Below are positions 43,326 through 51,282 of a stretch of DNA of 64,000 nt, in pieces; the stretch's first letter is position 1; each line of letters opens with the position of its first letter. The position numbers and the translations under genes were made by a program. The notes beneath the pieces were generated by a model. That model ran no database searches, was not told the DNA's origin, and saw only the letters and a list, made by a program, of their open reading frames with translations. The stretch comes from an uncultured Anaerolineae bacterium (GTDB taxonomy: Bacteria; Chloroflexota; Anaerolineae; Promineifilales; Promineifilaceae). Location: the NCBI GenBank assembly GCA_905479495.1, contig CAJQMR010000002.1, positions 434,001 to 498,000 of the forward strand. Reading direction: 5' to 3'.

Positions 43326-45083
43326 TTACTCAGCCAAAGCACCGGTTAATCGGTAAATTTGCTCCGGGGTTTGGCGGCCTTTGACCTTCATCGGCTCCAG
43401 CGGTTCGGCTTGCACCCAATCGCGCACCTGTTCGTAGGTGGCGCTGCTGATCAGAATTTCGTCGGCCTGGGCGTTTTCCTGGATGCGCTTGGACAGGTTT
43501 ACCGCGTCGCCAATAGCTGAGTAATCCTTGCGCAGGCTGCTGCCCACGTTCCCTGCCACGGCTTCCCCCGTGTGAATGCCAATCCCAAAATGCAGCCGCC
43601 GGTCTTCCGACAATCCGGCCAGGTAGCGCTGCATATTTTTGCGAATCATCAGCGCAGTGCGAATGGCGCGCTCGGCGTGGTTTTCCTGGGGATTGAGCGG
43701 CGTGTTGTATAGGGCCATCACTGCGTCACCCATGAATTTGTCGGTTAGCCCCTGGTATTCGTTGATGGCGTAGACAAACTCGGTGAAGTAGCCATTCATA
43801 ATCTGAATGAGGTTTTCTGGATCGAGGTGTTCGCTGAAGGTGCTGTAGCCGCGCACGTCGGCAAACAGCACGCTCATGATGCGGCGCTGCGGCCGTTGTG
43901 CGGCGTCGAGGTCACGAATCTGGTCTACCAGAGCAGGCGGCAGATAGCGGCGTACGCTTTCCAGACGCTTCTTTTCGGTCACATCGTCCAGCACCATGGC
44001 CACGCCTAATGTATCGTGGTCGTAGTCGCGCAGCGGGGTGAGGGTGAGGTTCAGGGAGGTCATGCCGGGGCGCTTGTTGACGACGACATCCACTTCGGTG
44101 TTGTGTGCCCCGCCGTTGGTCCATACGTCGTGGATGAGGGGCTCCACAGGCAGGCCAAGCGTTCCCATGGCAATTTTGTAAGTTTCGTGCATAACGGCCG
44201 TATCTGGGAAACCCAAAATGCGTTCGGCCGCCCGGTTGTACAGAGCAATCCGCTCTTCTTCATCAATGGTGATGACGCCGCTGGCGATGGAGGCAAATAC
44301 GTTGTCCATCAAATCGCGCATTTCCGTGATTTCGATCAGGTTGGCCTGGGTTTGGCGGAACAGGCGGGCATTGTCGATAGCCACAGCAGCCTGGTTGGCA
44401 AAGGAAGCCAGCAAATCCCGGTCGGTGTTGCCAAACACTCCCGCAGCGATGCGGTTATCGGCGTAAATGACGCCCGTGATGTCATCTTTGATTTTGAGGG
44501 GGACGCACAAGATGGAGCGCAGGTTATAGCTGATGATGCTTTCCTGGGCGGCAAAGCGGCTGTCTGATTGGGCATTCATCGTCACTACCGGTTCGCCCGT
44601 TTCAGCGACGGTGCGCACAATGCTCCGGCTAATCTCAAAGGCCGACGATTTTTCAATCGTTTCCCGATCGACATTGCGGTAAAGGCTTACCTCTTGCTCA
44701 CCGGTTTCTTCATCTTTCAGCAGCAAAATAGCCCGCTCGGCCTTGGTTAGGTCGATGATGGAATCCATCACAAAGCCCAACACTTCATTCAGGTCCAAAG
44801 ATGAGTTAATCACCCGGCTAATTTCTTGTAGAGCCTGAAGTTGTTCCTGCTCTTTTTGCTGCTCTTTGAAACGGCGTTCCAAATCTTCCAGGTTGCGCCG
44901 CACATGCACCAGCAGGCGGGCAAGCTCGTCGCTGGACTGGGTGGCGGCTCTTTGAGCAATTTCGGCGCGAGTGGTGATGAGGGTTTGGTGTTGTTGATTA
45001 ACGGTACTGCCAAGGTTATCAATCAGATCGCGGAGCTGCTTGATATTGGACTGAATCTGAGTAATTGATGGTTGTTCGTTCAA
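43326..45083 (-). CDS. Class III nucleotidyl (adenylate/guanylate) cyclase with GAF and PAS domains
   Basis: About 585 residues if started at TTG 45083 (AGAGGA seven nt upstream); a longer TTG start at 45179 has no ribosome site. An N-terminal coiled coil (about 1-90) is followed by a GAF domain (LNEVLGFVMDSIIDLTKAERAILLL..DRDLLASFANQAAVAIDNARLF) and a PAS domain (LMDNVFASIASGVITIDEEERIALYNRAAERILGF). The catalytic domain has both metal-binding Asp (LFADVRGYS and FMGDAVMALYN), the substrate Lys in TDKFMGD, and GDAVNLSKRIQ. All key residues are present, so it should be active; cAMP is more likely than cGMP from TDKF-type context, but this is inference. It is a soluble sensor of unknown ligand. 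Confidence 0.92.
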   Translation of the reverse strand: MNEQPSITQIQSNIKQLRDLIDNLGSTVNQQHQTLITTRAEIAQRAATQSSDELARLLVHVRRNLEDLERRFKEQQKEQEQLQALQEISRVINSSLDLNEVLGFVMDSIIDLTKAERAILLLKDEETGEQEVSLYRNVDRETIEKSSAFEISRSIVRTVAETGEPVVTMNAQSDSRFAAQESIISYNLRSILCVPLKIKDDITGVIYADNRIAAGVFGNTDRDLLASFANQAAVAIDNARLFRQTQANLIEITEMRDLMDNVFASIASGVITIDEEERIALYNRAAERILGFPDTAVMHETYKIAMGTLGLPVEPLIHDVWTNGGAHNTEVDVVVNKRPGMTSLNLTLTPLRDYDHDTLGVAMVLDDVTEKKRLESVRRYLPPALVDQIRDLDAAQRPQRRIMSVLFADVRGYSTFSEHLDPENLIQIMNGYFTEFVYAINEYQGLTDKFMGDAVMALYNTPLNPQENHAERAIRTALMIRKNMQRYLAGLSEDRRLHFGIGIHTGEAVAGNVGSSLRKDYSAIGDAVNLSKRIQENAQADEILISSATYEQVRDWVQAEPLEPMKVKGRQTPEQIYRLTGALAE

Positions 45084-45323
45084 CGCTGCATCCTCTGGCT
45101 GGTATTTGACGTAAACCGCAAAATGCTTTTGGAAAACCCTATGGAAAATCGCGGTTAACGTATATTTACTACAAAACAACAGGAGGCTATGACAAACTGC
45201 AACCCCTTTGGGCCTGACCGTTTATAACTTTGATTTTGGTAGACGATCAAGCTTCATGGATGCGTTTCCTGATGAAACGTTGTTGTGAAACGCACCCTTT
45301 ATGTAAACTGCAAGGACAAGTGG

Positions 45324-45343
45324 TGTTTAAATCTTATTAAACA
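45324..45343. repeat. Small inverted repeat upstream of the selenoprotein gene
   Basis: TGTTTAA (45324-45330) and TTAAACA (45337-45343), possibly an operator. It is the only structure I can see in the 485-bp gap 45084-45568 apart from a stretch near 45490-45530 that resembles the GTAATCAGTG-type dispersed repeats. Confidence 0.3.
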
Positions 45344-45568
45344 GTATAACAGCTTTTATTACAATCTAGCTGACTATCTTTTTTTATTGTGTAGGCAGGC
45401 CGCAAATTTTCCGTAAATGATCGGTGAAGGTGAATATGGTAAGCATTCTGTAAGCCTCTTTTAAGCTATGTGGCGTAGACTTGGTTAGTAATTGGTAAAC
45501 GGCAGGTCAGTAAACAGTGAAAAGTGGACTGGATTCGGATTACTGAAAACTGCTCTGGAGGTCAACAG

Positions 45569-46198
45569 ATGGGACAAAAACAGATATGGTGGGGAACGGC
45601 CGTTTTTCTTATACTGCTGCTTGTGGTGGCCTGTACCGCCCCAGCTGGCGAGGAGCCAGCCAGCAGCACAACTGCGCCGCCCACTACTATAACGACAATG
45701 GCAGAGGAAAAAGAGGAGATTGTGGTGGACTTACCCGACATGGGCGGAGCGCCCGAATTTCTGAATGACGTCTGGCTCAATAGCGATGGTCCGGTAACGC
45801 TGGCCGCCCAGCGGGGCAAGGTGGTGCTGTTGGAGTTCTGGACCTTTGGTTGAATTAATTGTCAACGGACGATTCCTTGGGTCAAGGAATGGCAAGCACA
45901 GTACGAAGGCGACGACTTTACCGTTATCAGTATTCATTATCCAGAATTTGCTTACGAACGTGAGGTGGATAATGTGCGGGATGCCCTGGCGCGATTCGAA
46001 ATCACCTACCCGGTAGCCATCGACAATGACCGGCAAACCTGGCGGGCTTACAATCAGCGCTATTGGCCGACAACATATTTAATTGATAAGAACGGCCGTA
46101 TCCGTTACCAGCACATTGGTGAATTTAGCCGTGGCTCCGATTTGGAAGCCGTGGCCGCCATCGAAACGCTGATGGCCGAACCCGATCCGGTTGAATAG
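45569..46198 (+). CDS. Thioredoxin-like lipoprotein with in-frame TGA, probable selenoprotein (U-x-x-C)
   Basis: 209 residues if TGA at 45851-45853 is read as selenocysteine (residue 95). The start is the ATG at 45569 with GGAGG seven nt upstream. A lipobox signal (LLLVVAC) and a short T/A-rich linker precede a thioredoxin fold. The redox motif region reads VVLLEFWTFG-U-INC-QRTIPWVKEW; family members have FWT[FY]xCINC, so the TGA replaces the nucleophilic Cys and the resolving Cys98 is kept. The frame then runs without interruption through VISIHYPEFAYE, RYWPTTYLIDKNGRIRYQHIGEFSRG (cis-Pro site and strands) to TAG at 46196. Other genes here end normally in TGA, so the code is standard. A nonsense mutation is the alternative; its exact position makes this less likely. 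Confidence 0.75.
45872..45890 (+). promoter_or_regulatory. Candidate bacterial SECIS element
   Basis: ATTCCTTG (45872-45879), loop GGT, CAAGGAAT (45883-45890): an 8-bp perfect stem within the coding region. Its apical loop begins 26 nt after the TGA. Known bacterial SECIS elements have a short apical loop starting with G, often GGU, about 16-37 nt after UGA. Confidence 0.6.
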
Positions 46199-46254
46199 TT
46201 GGTGAACGGGGCAGGCGGTTGCTTGCCAAACGGTTATAAATTCGCTACTTTTGT

Positions 46255-46284
46255 GGGCGCAGCCAAATGCTGCGCCCTTTTTAT
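46255..46284 (+). terminator. Intrinsic terminator of the probable selenoprotein gene
   Basis: GGGCGCAGC (46255-46263), loop CAAAT, GCTGCGCCC (46269-46277), then TTTTTATT. It lies 57 nt after the stop at 46198, which marks the end of a transcript that includes the region after the TGA. Confidence 0.85.
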
Positions 46285-46300
46285 TGATAATCCGTTGTAC

Positions 46301-46321
46301 GGGCGACCCGCCGGGTCGCCC
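46301..46321. repeat. GGGCGACCC palindromic repeat
   Basis: GGGCGACCC, three-nt centre GCC, GGGTCGCCC; 9-bp perfect arms just upstream of the Rieske gene. It is of a widespread dispersed type and has no T-run. Confidence 0.65.
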
Positions 46322-46334
46322 CTCCCATAAACTT

Positions 46335-46682
46335 ATGAACCTATTTCGCTCCAAAGCGACGCCCGATGCTGCGGGCTACTTCACCACCGTTTCTGCCGAA
46401 GCTGTGCAGGCAGACCAGATGACGGCCGTTACCATTAACGGCCACAAAATTATTCTCACCAGCTGGGATGGCCAGCTGTATGCTTTCTCCGCTGAATGCC
46501 CCCACGCCTCATCCGACTTTGCCAAAGGCTGGCTCAGCCGCTACAAAGTGACCTGTTCCGACCACGAATATTGCTGGGACATTCGCAACGGCCGTATCCT
46601 CTGGCCTGAAGACGAAACCTATCGCCTCAAAAAATACCCCGTCAAAGTGGAAGCAGGCATTGTGAAGGTGAAGCTTGAGTGA
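46335..46682 (+). CDS. Rieske-type [2Fe-2S] ferredoxin
   Basis: 115 residues from MNLFRSKATPD. The cluster ligands are C-P-H in LYAFSAECPHASSDF and C-S-D-H in YKVTCSDHEYCWDIRNGR, the C-x-H...C-x2-H Rieske pattern; the spacing of about 17 residues is normal for the soluble NirD/bphA3-like ferredoxins. No signal peptide, so it is cytoplasmic. It donates electrons to an oxygenase or reductase not seen here. Its stop overlaps the TTG start of the next gene, so the two are translationally coupled, which is odd because that product is secreted. Confidence 0.9.
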   Translation: MNLFRSKATPDAAGYFTTVSAEAVQADQMTAVTINGHKIILTSWDGQLYAFSAECPHASSDFAKGWLSRYKVTCSDHEYCWDIRNGRILWPEDETYRLKKYPVKVEAGIVKVKLE

Positions 46683-48687
46683 GCCTAATTTGCCACAGCG
46701 GGCACAGAGGAAAAAGAGGTTGGAGAGAGGGTTGGTGGGGCTGTGGTTTATCTTTGGGGTGACGCTGCTGCTGTTGTTGTGGGAATTGGGGCAAACGGCC
46801 GTTTCCGTGCGGGGTAAAAGCGCGCCGCTGCCATTAGAAACAGCCATCTCCACAGAACAGCAGCAGGCACAACAATTGGCCCTGGCTGATGGGCGTGTAC
46901 AACAGTTGACCAATGGTCAGCGCAGCGAAGTGTTTGGCGTGCGCCATATGGGGCAGCAGTTTACGCAGGCCAGCGCTGCTTGTGCCACGGCCGTTTGCTA
47001 CCAGGTAGAAATTTACAGCTTTGATGAAAACGGCACGGTAACGGCCGTTGTAGATACCGATGCCGGGGTGGTGCTTGATGTGCTGCATCAGCCAAACATG
47101 CAGCCGGGCATTAACCAGCGGCTAGCCAACCGCGCCCTCCAGTTGGCTCTGAACGACGCTGGCGTCATTGCTGAACTAGGTTTTCAGCCTGAGCAGGCCG
47201 ACATGGCTCCTGTGGCTGCGGGGCTGCGCGGTTCGGCTTGCGACCAGGGGCATTTATGTGCTGGACCAACGTTTCGTGTTGGCAACCGCATCTTGTGGGC
47301 GATTGTTGATCTCACCACAGAAACCGTAGCCGGGCTGCGCTGGACCTCTGTTTCTGACGATGGCAGCTTTGTGCCGTATGAACCGGAGGGCGGTTTTTGC
47401 CCCGCGCCTGGCAGCGCCAACCGGGATGGCTGGGCCTTGAGCTATGAAACAACCGGCACTGATGGCCTGCGCGTTTACGATGTGACCTACCAGGGGCGTG
47501 CCGTCCTCACCAGCGCTTCTTTGCCCGAATGGCATGTCGATTACAATGGCGAATACTTTTACCCCGGCTTTTTTGATGTGACTGGTTGTGGGGGCAGCGG
47601 CGGGGGCTTCTCCATCCCGCCGTTTGGGGAAACCGTGGTGCAAGATTTGCTCGATGGCAGCACGGTGATTGGTTTTGAGGTTGTACAGGATTTTCGCATG
47701 GGGGCCTGGGGGCAGGCATGTAATTATCGTTATGAGCAGCATTATCAATTTTTTGCAGACGGCCGTTTCCGGGTCGTCGTGGGTGCTTTTGGCCGGGGCT
47801 GCGGGGATGATCCAGCGTTACAGCAGCCTGTCTACCGCCCTGTGGTGCGCATAGACATCGCTGTGGATGGCGATGCCAACGATAGTTTTGCCGTGTGGGA
47901 TGGCCAGCAGTGGACTGTTCAAACCAACGAAACGTACCGCACGCCGTATGAATCACCGGGGTTTGGCCCGCATGATCTCACCGCAGCCAGCGTGGGTTGG
48001 TGGGTGATGGACGCCGCTGGGGCTGGCTTTTACATCGAGCCGGGGTTAGGCCAGTTTGACGATGGCGGTACAGGTGACGATCCCTTCGTTTACATAACGC
48101 TGCACAAGCCAGAGGAAGGCGATACCGATCTGCCCATTTTCAGCCCGCCGGGGCCAAGTTACTGCTGCAACGATGACCATTTGCAGGGGCCAGATATTTT
48201 TGTCAATGATGAGCCCATTGCCAGCGCAAATCTGGTGCTGTGGTATGTGCCCCAATCCATCACGGACCGGCTGCCAGAAGCTGAAGACGGCGACGGCCGT
48301 TATTGCTGGACGGTCAATGGCGAACCCACCCCAGAAACGTATCCCTGCTTTGCCGGACCGATGTTTACCCCGTTTGGCTTTGACGGGGGTGGGGTTGCGG
48401 CCAATTTTGCGGTGAGTCCGACGACGGTGAACTTTCCCGAAACGGCCGTTTTCACAAACACCACCAGTATCACGGGCAGCATCCCGGTAAACTACAGTTG
48501 GGATTTTGGCGATGGGCAAACGGCCGTTACCAGCAGCACTGATTTTGAGATGAGCTATCTCACGAACGGTGTGTTCACGCCAACCTTAACGGCCGATGCA
48601 TTTGTCTGGGGGGTGGATACGGCCGTAGGGCCAGCCATCACCGTGAATGTGGAAAATACTTATTTGCCTTTGGTCAAACGGCCGTAA
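46675..48687 (+). CDS. Large secreted protein with C-terminal PKD domain
   Basis: 670 residues from a TTG at 46675 that overlaps the Rieske stop; AAGGTGA is the ribosome site. A basic N-terminus and one helix (LVGLWFIFGVTLLLLLWELG) act as signal-anchor. The middle is a large extracellular beta-rich region; a segment at about 210-430 (WHVDYNGEYFYPGFFDVTGCGGSGGGF, VIGFEVVQDFRMGAWGQACNYRYEQHYQFFADGRFRVVVGAFGRGCG) resembles copper-amine-oxidase-like catalytic domains, but I cannot confirm it. Near the C-terminus is a PKD domain (VNYSWDFGDGQTAVTSSTDFEMSYLTNGVFTPTLTA), and the last residues are NTYLPLVKRP, with the YLPLV motif. The final RP codons are an ACGGCCGT copy. Confidence 0.75.
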   Translation: MSEPNLPQRAQRKKRLERGLVGLWFIFGVTLLLLLWELGQTAVSVRGKSAPLPLETAISTEQQQAQQLALADGRVQQLTNGQRSEVFGVRHMGQQFTQASAACATAVCYQVEIYSFDENGTVTAVVDTDAGVVLDVLHQPNMQPGINQRLANRALQLALNDAGVIAELGFQPEQADMAPVAAGLRGSACDQGHLCAGPTFRVGNRILWAIVDLTTETVAGLRWTSVSDDGSFVPYEPEGGFCPAPGSANRDGWALSYETTGTDGLRVYDVTYQGRAVLTSASLPEWHVDYNGEYFYPGFFDVTGCGGSGGGFSIPPFGETVVQDLLDGSTVIGFEVVQDFRMGAWGQACNYRYEQHYQFFADGRFRVVVGAFGRGCGDDPALQQPVYRPVVRIDIAVDGDANDSFAVWDGQQWTVQTNETYRTPYESPGFGPHDLTAASVGWWVMDAAGAGFYIEPGLGQFDDGGTGDDPFVYITLHKPEEGDTDLPIFSPPGPSYCCNDDHLQGPDIFVNDEPIASANLVLWYVPQSITDRLPEAEDGDGRYCWTVNGEPTPETYPCFAGPMFTPFGFDGGGVAANFAVSPTTVNFPETAVFTNTTSITGSIPVNYSWDFGDGQTAVTSSTDFEMSYLTNGVFTPTLTADAFVWGVDTAVGPAITVNVENTYLPLVKRP

Positions 48688-48735
48688 AATGGTCGCCGCG
48701 TTTTGGGAGCGCGGTTAGAAAACGCGGCGACAGAT

Positions 48736-50085
48736 TTATCCAGAACAAGTGTATCCGGTGCCGTTGCCAAATACCAGGGGCAGATAGACAAAATGGTCAA
48801 GCACCGCGCCTGCTGGTCGTGCGCCGCTGCTGGATTGAATCTGGTAGATGGTGCCGCTGTGGCTGGCGACGTACAGTTCGCCATCACAGCCTTCGCCAAA
48901 CGTGCTGGGGAAGTTCACACCAATGCCGCCCAGCGGCGTAATGTTCCAACCGCCGCTGTTTTGGGCCAGCCAAAAGTTCCCACTGCCAAAGTCGGCGTAA
49001 ATATAGATGCCGTTAAGCGACGGGTAATTATTGCCACGATAAACATAGCCGCCGGTGATGGCATTGCCTGAATCATTGCCGCTGCCGTGCGGATACACAT
49101 CAAAAGGAAATTGATAGTTGGAGATGTCGCCACAATTGGTGGGATCAAATGTTACATTTCCCTCGTAGCAGCGCCAGCCGTAATTTTCACCGCCCGCGCT
49201 GCTGGCTGGTTGGAAATTGACCTCTTCCCAGTCGAATTGGCCCACGTCAGCAATGTAATAATCAAACGTTTCCCGATCGAAGCTAGCACGCCAGGGGTTA
49301 CGCAAGCCAGAGGCCCAAATTTCGTTACAAATGCCATCGCTGCCTGCGATAAAGGGATTATCGTTGGGAATGGTGTAGGGCGGCGTGGCCCCGCCGGTTA
49401 TGGTGCCGCAGTCGGGTGCCAGGCCACTGTTGCCATCAACGTTAATGCGCAACACTTTGCCTAGCAGCTTGGTCATATCCTGGGCGTTGCCAATGCCGTC
49501 TGTATGGCCGGTGCCTGTGTCACCGCCGCCGCCACCGTCGCCTGTGGCGATGTAGAGGTAGCCATCTTGAGGGCCAAAGTTCAGGTCGCCGCCATTATGA
49601 TTATCGTTGGGTTGGCCGATACGCAGAATTTCAACGGCGCTGTTGGGATCAGCTACATTGGGGTCGCTACTGACGGTGTAGCGGGCAATGATTGTGTCGC
49701 CATTATCTGTTGCATCTTTATAGTTCGTATAGTTCACGTAGAAATAGGGCGTGCTTGGATAATCAGGATGAAAAGCCAACCCTAACAGGCCTTGCTCTGG
49801 GTGAGCGGTATCGACGAAGGAGCTGATGTCCAGAAATGGTGTCGGCAGCATGTTGCCGTCGGGGTCGATAATACGAATAATGCCGGACTGCTCCACGATG
49901 AAAAGGCGGTCATCCCCAGCGTTGGCGATGTCTACCGGCAGGGTGAAGCCGCTTTCGATGGGAACGGCCGTAATGGCTAACCCATTTGGTGCTTCTGGGG
50001 GTGCGGGTTGGGCGGAAACGGCCGTCCCGCTCAGCCACCCTACAATCACAAATAATCCTGCTAACACAATCCAACGCTTCTTCAT
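48736..50085 (-). CDS. Secreted PQQ-dependent sugar dehydrogenase-like protein
   Basis: 449 residues from the ATG at 50085 with AGGAG seven nt upstream. A signal peptide (MKKRWIVLAGLFVIVGWLSGTAVSA) precedes the soluble-glucose-dehydrogenase beta-propeller: LPVDIANAGDDRLFIVEQSGIIRII, QGLLGLAFHPDY, NDNHNGGDLNFGPQDGYLYIATGDGG (with the catalytic His), GLRNPWRASFD (Arg) and GGYVYRG. The C-terminus carries VYLPLVFGNG. It would oxidise sugars or related alcohols with PQQ and Ca2+; PQQ supply is not shown. A paralogue is at 51283-52617. Confidence 0.9.
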   Translation of the reverse strand: MKKRWIVLAGLFVIVGWLSGTAVSAQPAPPEAPNGLAITAVPIESGFTLPVDIANAGDDRLFIVEQSGIIRIIDPDGNMLPTPFLDISSFVDTAHPEQGLLGLAFHPDYPSTPYFYVNYTNYKDATDNGDTIIARYTVSSDPNVADPNSAVEILRIGQPNDNHNGGDLNFGPQDGYLYIATGDGGGGGDTGTGHTDGIGNAQDMTKLLGKVLRINVDGNSGLAPDCGTITGGATPPYTIPNDNPFIAGSDGICNEIWASGLRNPWRASFDRETFDYYIADVGQFDWEEVNFQPASSAGGENYGWRCYEGNVTFDPTNCGDISNYQFPFDVYPHGSGNDSGNAITGGYVYRGNNYPSLNGIYIYADFGSGNFWLAQNSGGWNITPLGGIGVNFPSTFGEGCDGELYVASHSGTIYQIQSSSGARPAGAVLDHFVYLPLVFGNGTGYTCSG

Positions 50086-50103
50086 GCCACTACTCCTCAC
50101 GGT

Positions 50104-50125
50104 GGTCAAGTTTACAAACTTGACC
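50104..50125. repeat. GGTCAAG-type palindrome
   Basis: GGTCAAGTTT and AAACTTGACC around a two-base centre, in the gap between the esterase and the dehydrogenase genes. Same family as 35397-35418. Confidence 0.65.
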
Positions 50126-50134
50126 TACAAAGCT

Positions 50135-51253
50135 TTAATTACAAGAGCCTGGGCTAACAACAGATGTGCCGGAACCAATAACCATTGGCAGATAGCTGAA
50201 TACATCTGCTGTGCCCTGGATGATGGGCGCAGGTGCGGCGCTTTGGGCGGCAGCAAAACATTGAAAATGGAAATTGAGGCCATACAATCCGGTGACTTGA
50301 TGATATTGTCCCCAATCATGCGCGGTGACGCCTGCCAAATTGGGCTCAAACTCATGAGGAATGCCCAGGCTGTTAAGCTGGATGTCCAAATCGTCATTGC
50401 CCCCACCTTGTCCAGCCGCGCCGTCACCAATGCCATCGACGAGGCGAATTTGCAGCCCGTTGGCTTTAATGCTGGCGGCGTTACTGTCAGTGATGTTGGA
50501 AATCATGTCGGCGGATTCTGGGTAATCGCCAAGATAGGGAAAGGTTGGCCCAGCCGAATTAGGAATCGTTTCATAAGTAGCCCCAGCATAGGCAATGGTG
50601 GAGCAGAACTGGTCTGAGAATTTGAAGGCAAGCTTGATGGCACCCCGTGCGCCCATAGAAAAGCCTTCAAGGGCCCGGCCGCTTCGGTCGGCAACGGTGC
50701 GGAAATTGGCATCAATAAAAGGAATCACATCATTCATAATGACCGATTCTGAAAGGATCGGAAAAGTAGAGCTGGGGCCTTCGTCTGTTTTATCAGTCCA
50801 ATCGTTATAAAAACTTCTTGCCCCACCATTGACAAAAACAAGGATTGCCTCATCGGCAAGACTATTGTCGATGTAGCTGGGCAAACTGCCGCTGCCGTTG
50901 TTAAAAAACGTGCTGTTGCTAAAGTAGGAAAAGTAGTTGAATTCGTTGCCGTTGATGCCGTGCAGCAAATAAATGACCGGGTACGATTGGTTGCTGCTGT
51001 TGTAGCTGGGCGGGGTGTACACGTTGAAACCTACTACGTTGTAGGGCGTTTTAAGCGTATTGCTTTCCAGTGTGCAATGTTCCAGAGTCCCCTGTCCATT
51101 GCTGGGTAAAGTAAGGGTACCCGCATTCCAGTATTTATCTTTATTGACGATAATATCTGCCCGCACAGGCTGGGCAACGATGATAAGAATGGCAGAGAGT
51201 ATGCCAAAAAGAACGAACAGGCTTAAGAAGCGCTGCTTGGATAATGGTGTCAT
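50135..51253 (-). CDS. Secreted alpha/beta-hydrolase esterase (feruloyl-esterase-like)
   Basis: 372 residues. A signal peptide (RFLSLFVLFGILSAILIIVAQPVRA) precedes the esterase-D-type fold: FNVYTPPSYNSSNQSYPVIYLLHGINGNEFNYF, EAILVFVNGG, the nucleophile in GFSMGARGAIKLAF, and His in TAHDWGQYHQV. The C-terminus has FSYLPMVIGSG. It hydrolyses carboxylic esters, probably on plant or microbial polymers. It lies 29 nt from the second dehydrogenase gene, so the three genes 48736-52617 may be one unit. Confidence 0.88.
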   Translation of the reverse strand: MTPLSKQRFLSLFVLFGILSAILIIVAQPVRADIIVNKDKYWNAGTLTLPSNGQGTLEHCTLESNTLKTPYNVVGFNVYTPPSYNSSNQSYPVIYLLHGINGNEFNYFSYFSNSTFFNNGSGSLPSYIDNSLADEAILVFVNGGARSFYNDWTDKTDEGPSSTFPILSESVIMNDVIPFIDANFRTVADRSGRALEGFSMGARGAIKLAFKFSDQFCSTIAYAGATYETIPNSAGPTFPYLGDYPESADMISNITDSNAASIKANGLQIRLVDGIGDGAAGQGGGNDDLDIQLNSLGIPHEFEPNLAGVTAHDWGQYHQVTGLYGLNFHFQCFAAAQSAAPAPIIQGTADVFSYLPMVIGSGTSVVSPGSCN

Positions 51254-51282
51254 GAGGGTACTCCTTGTAATGATGACTTTAT

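Noticed and set aside
45851..45853. Genome-wide TGA reassignment (code 4/25)
   Set aside because: Other intact genes here end in TGA (for example at 42383, 43260 and 55796).
45965..46198. Separate small gene starting at GTG 45965
   Set aside because: It is in the same frame as the thioredoxin-like gene upstream of the TGA and lacks a ribosome site; better read as its C-terminal part.
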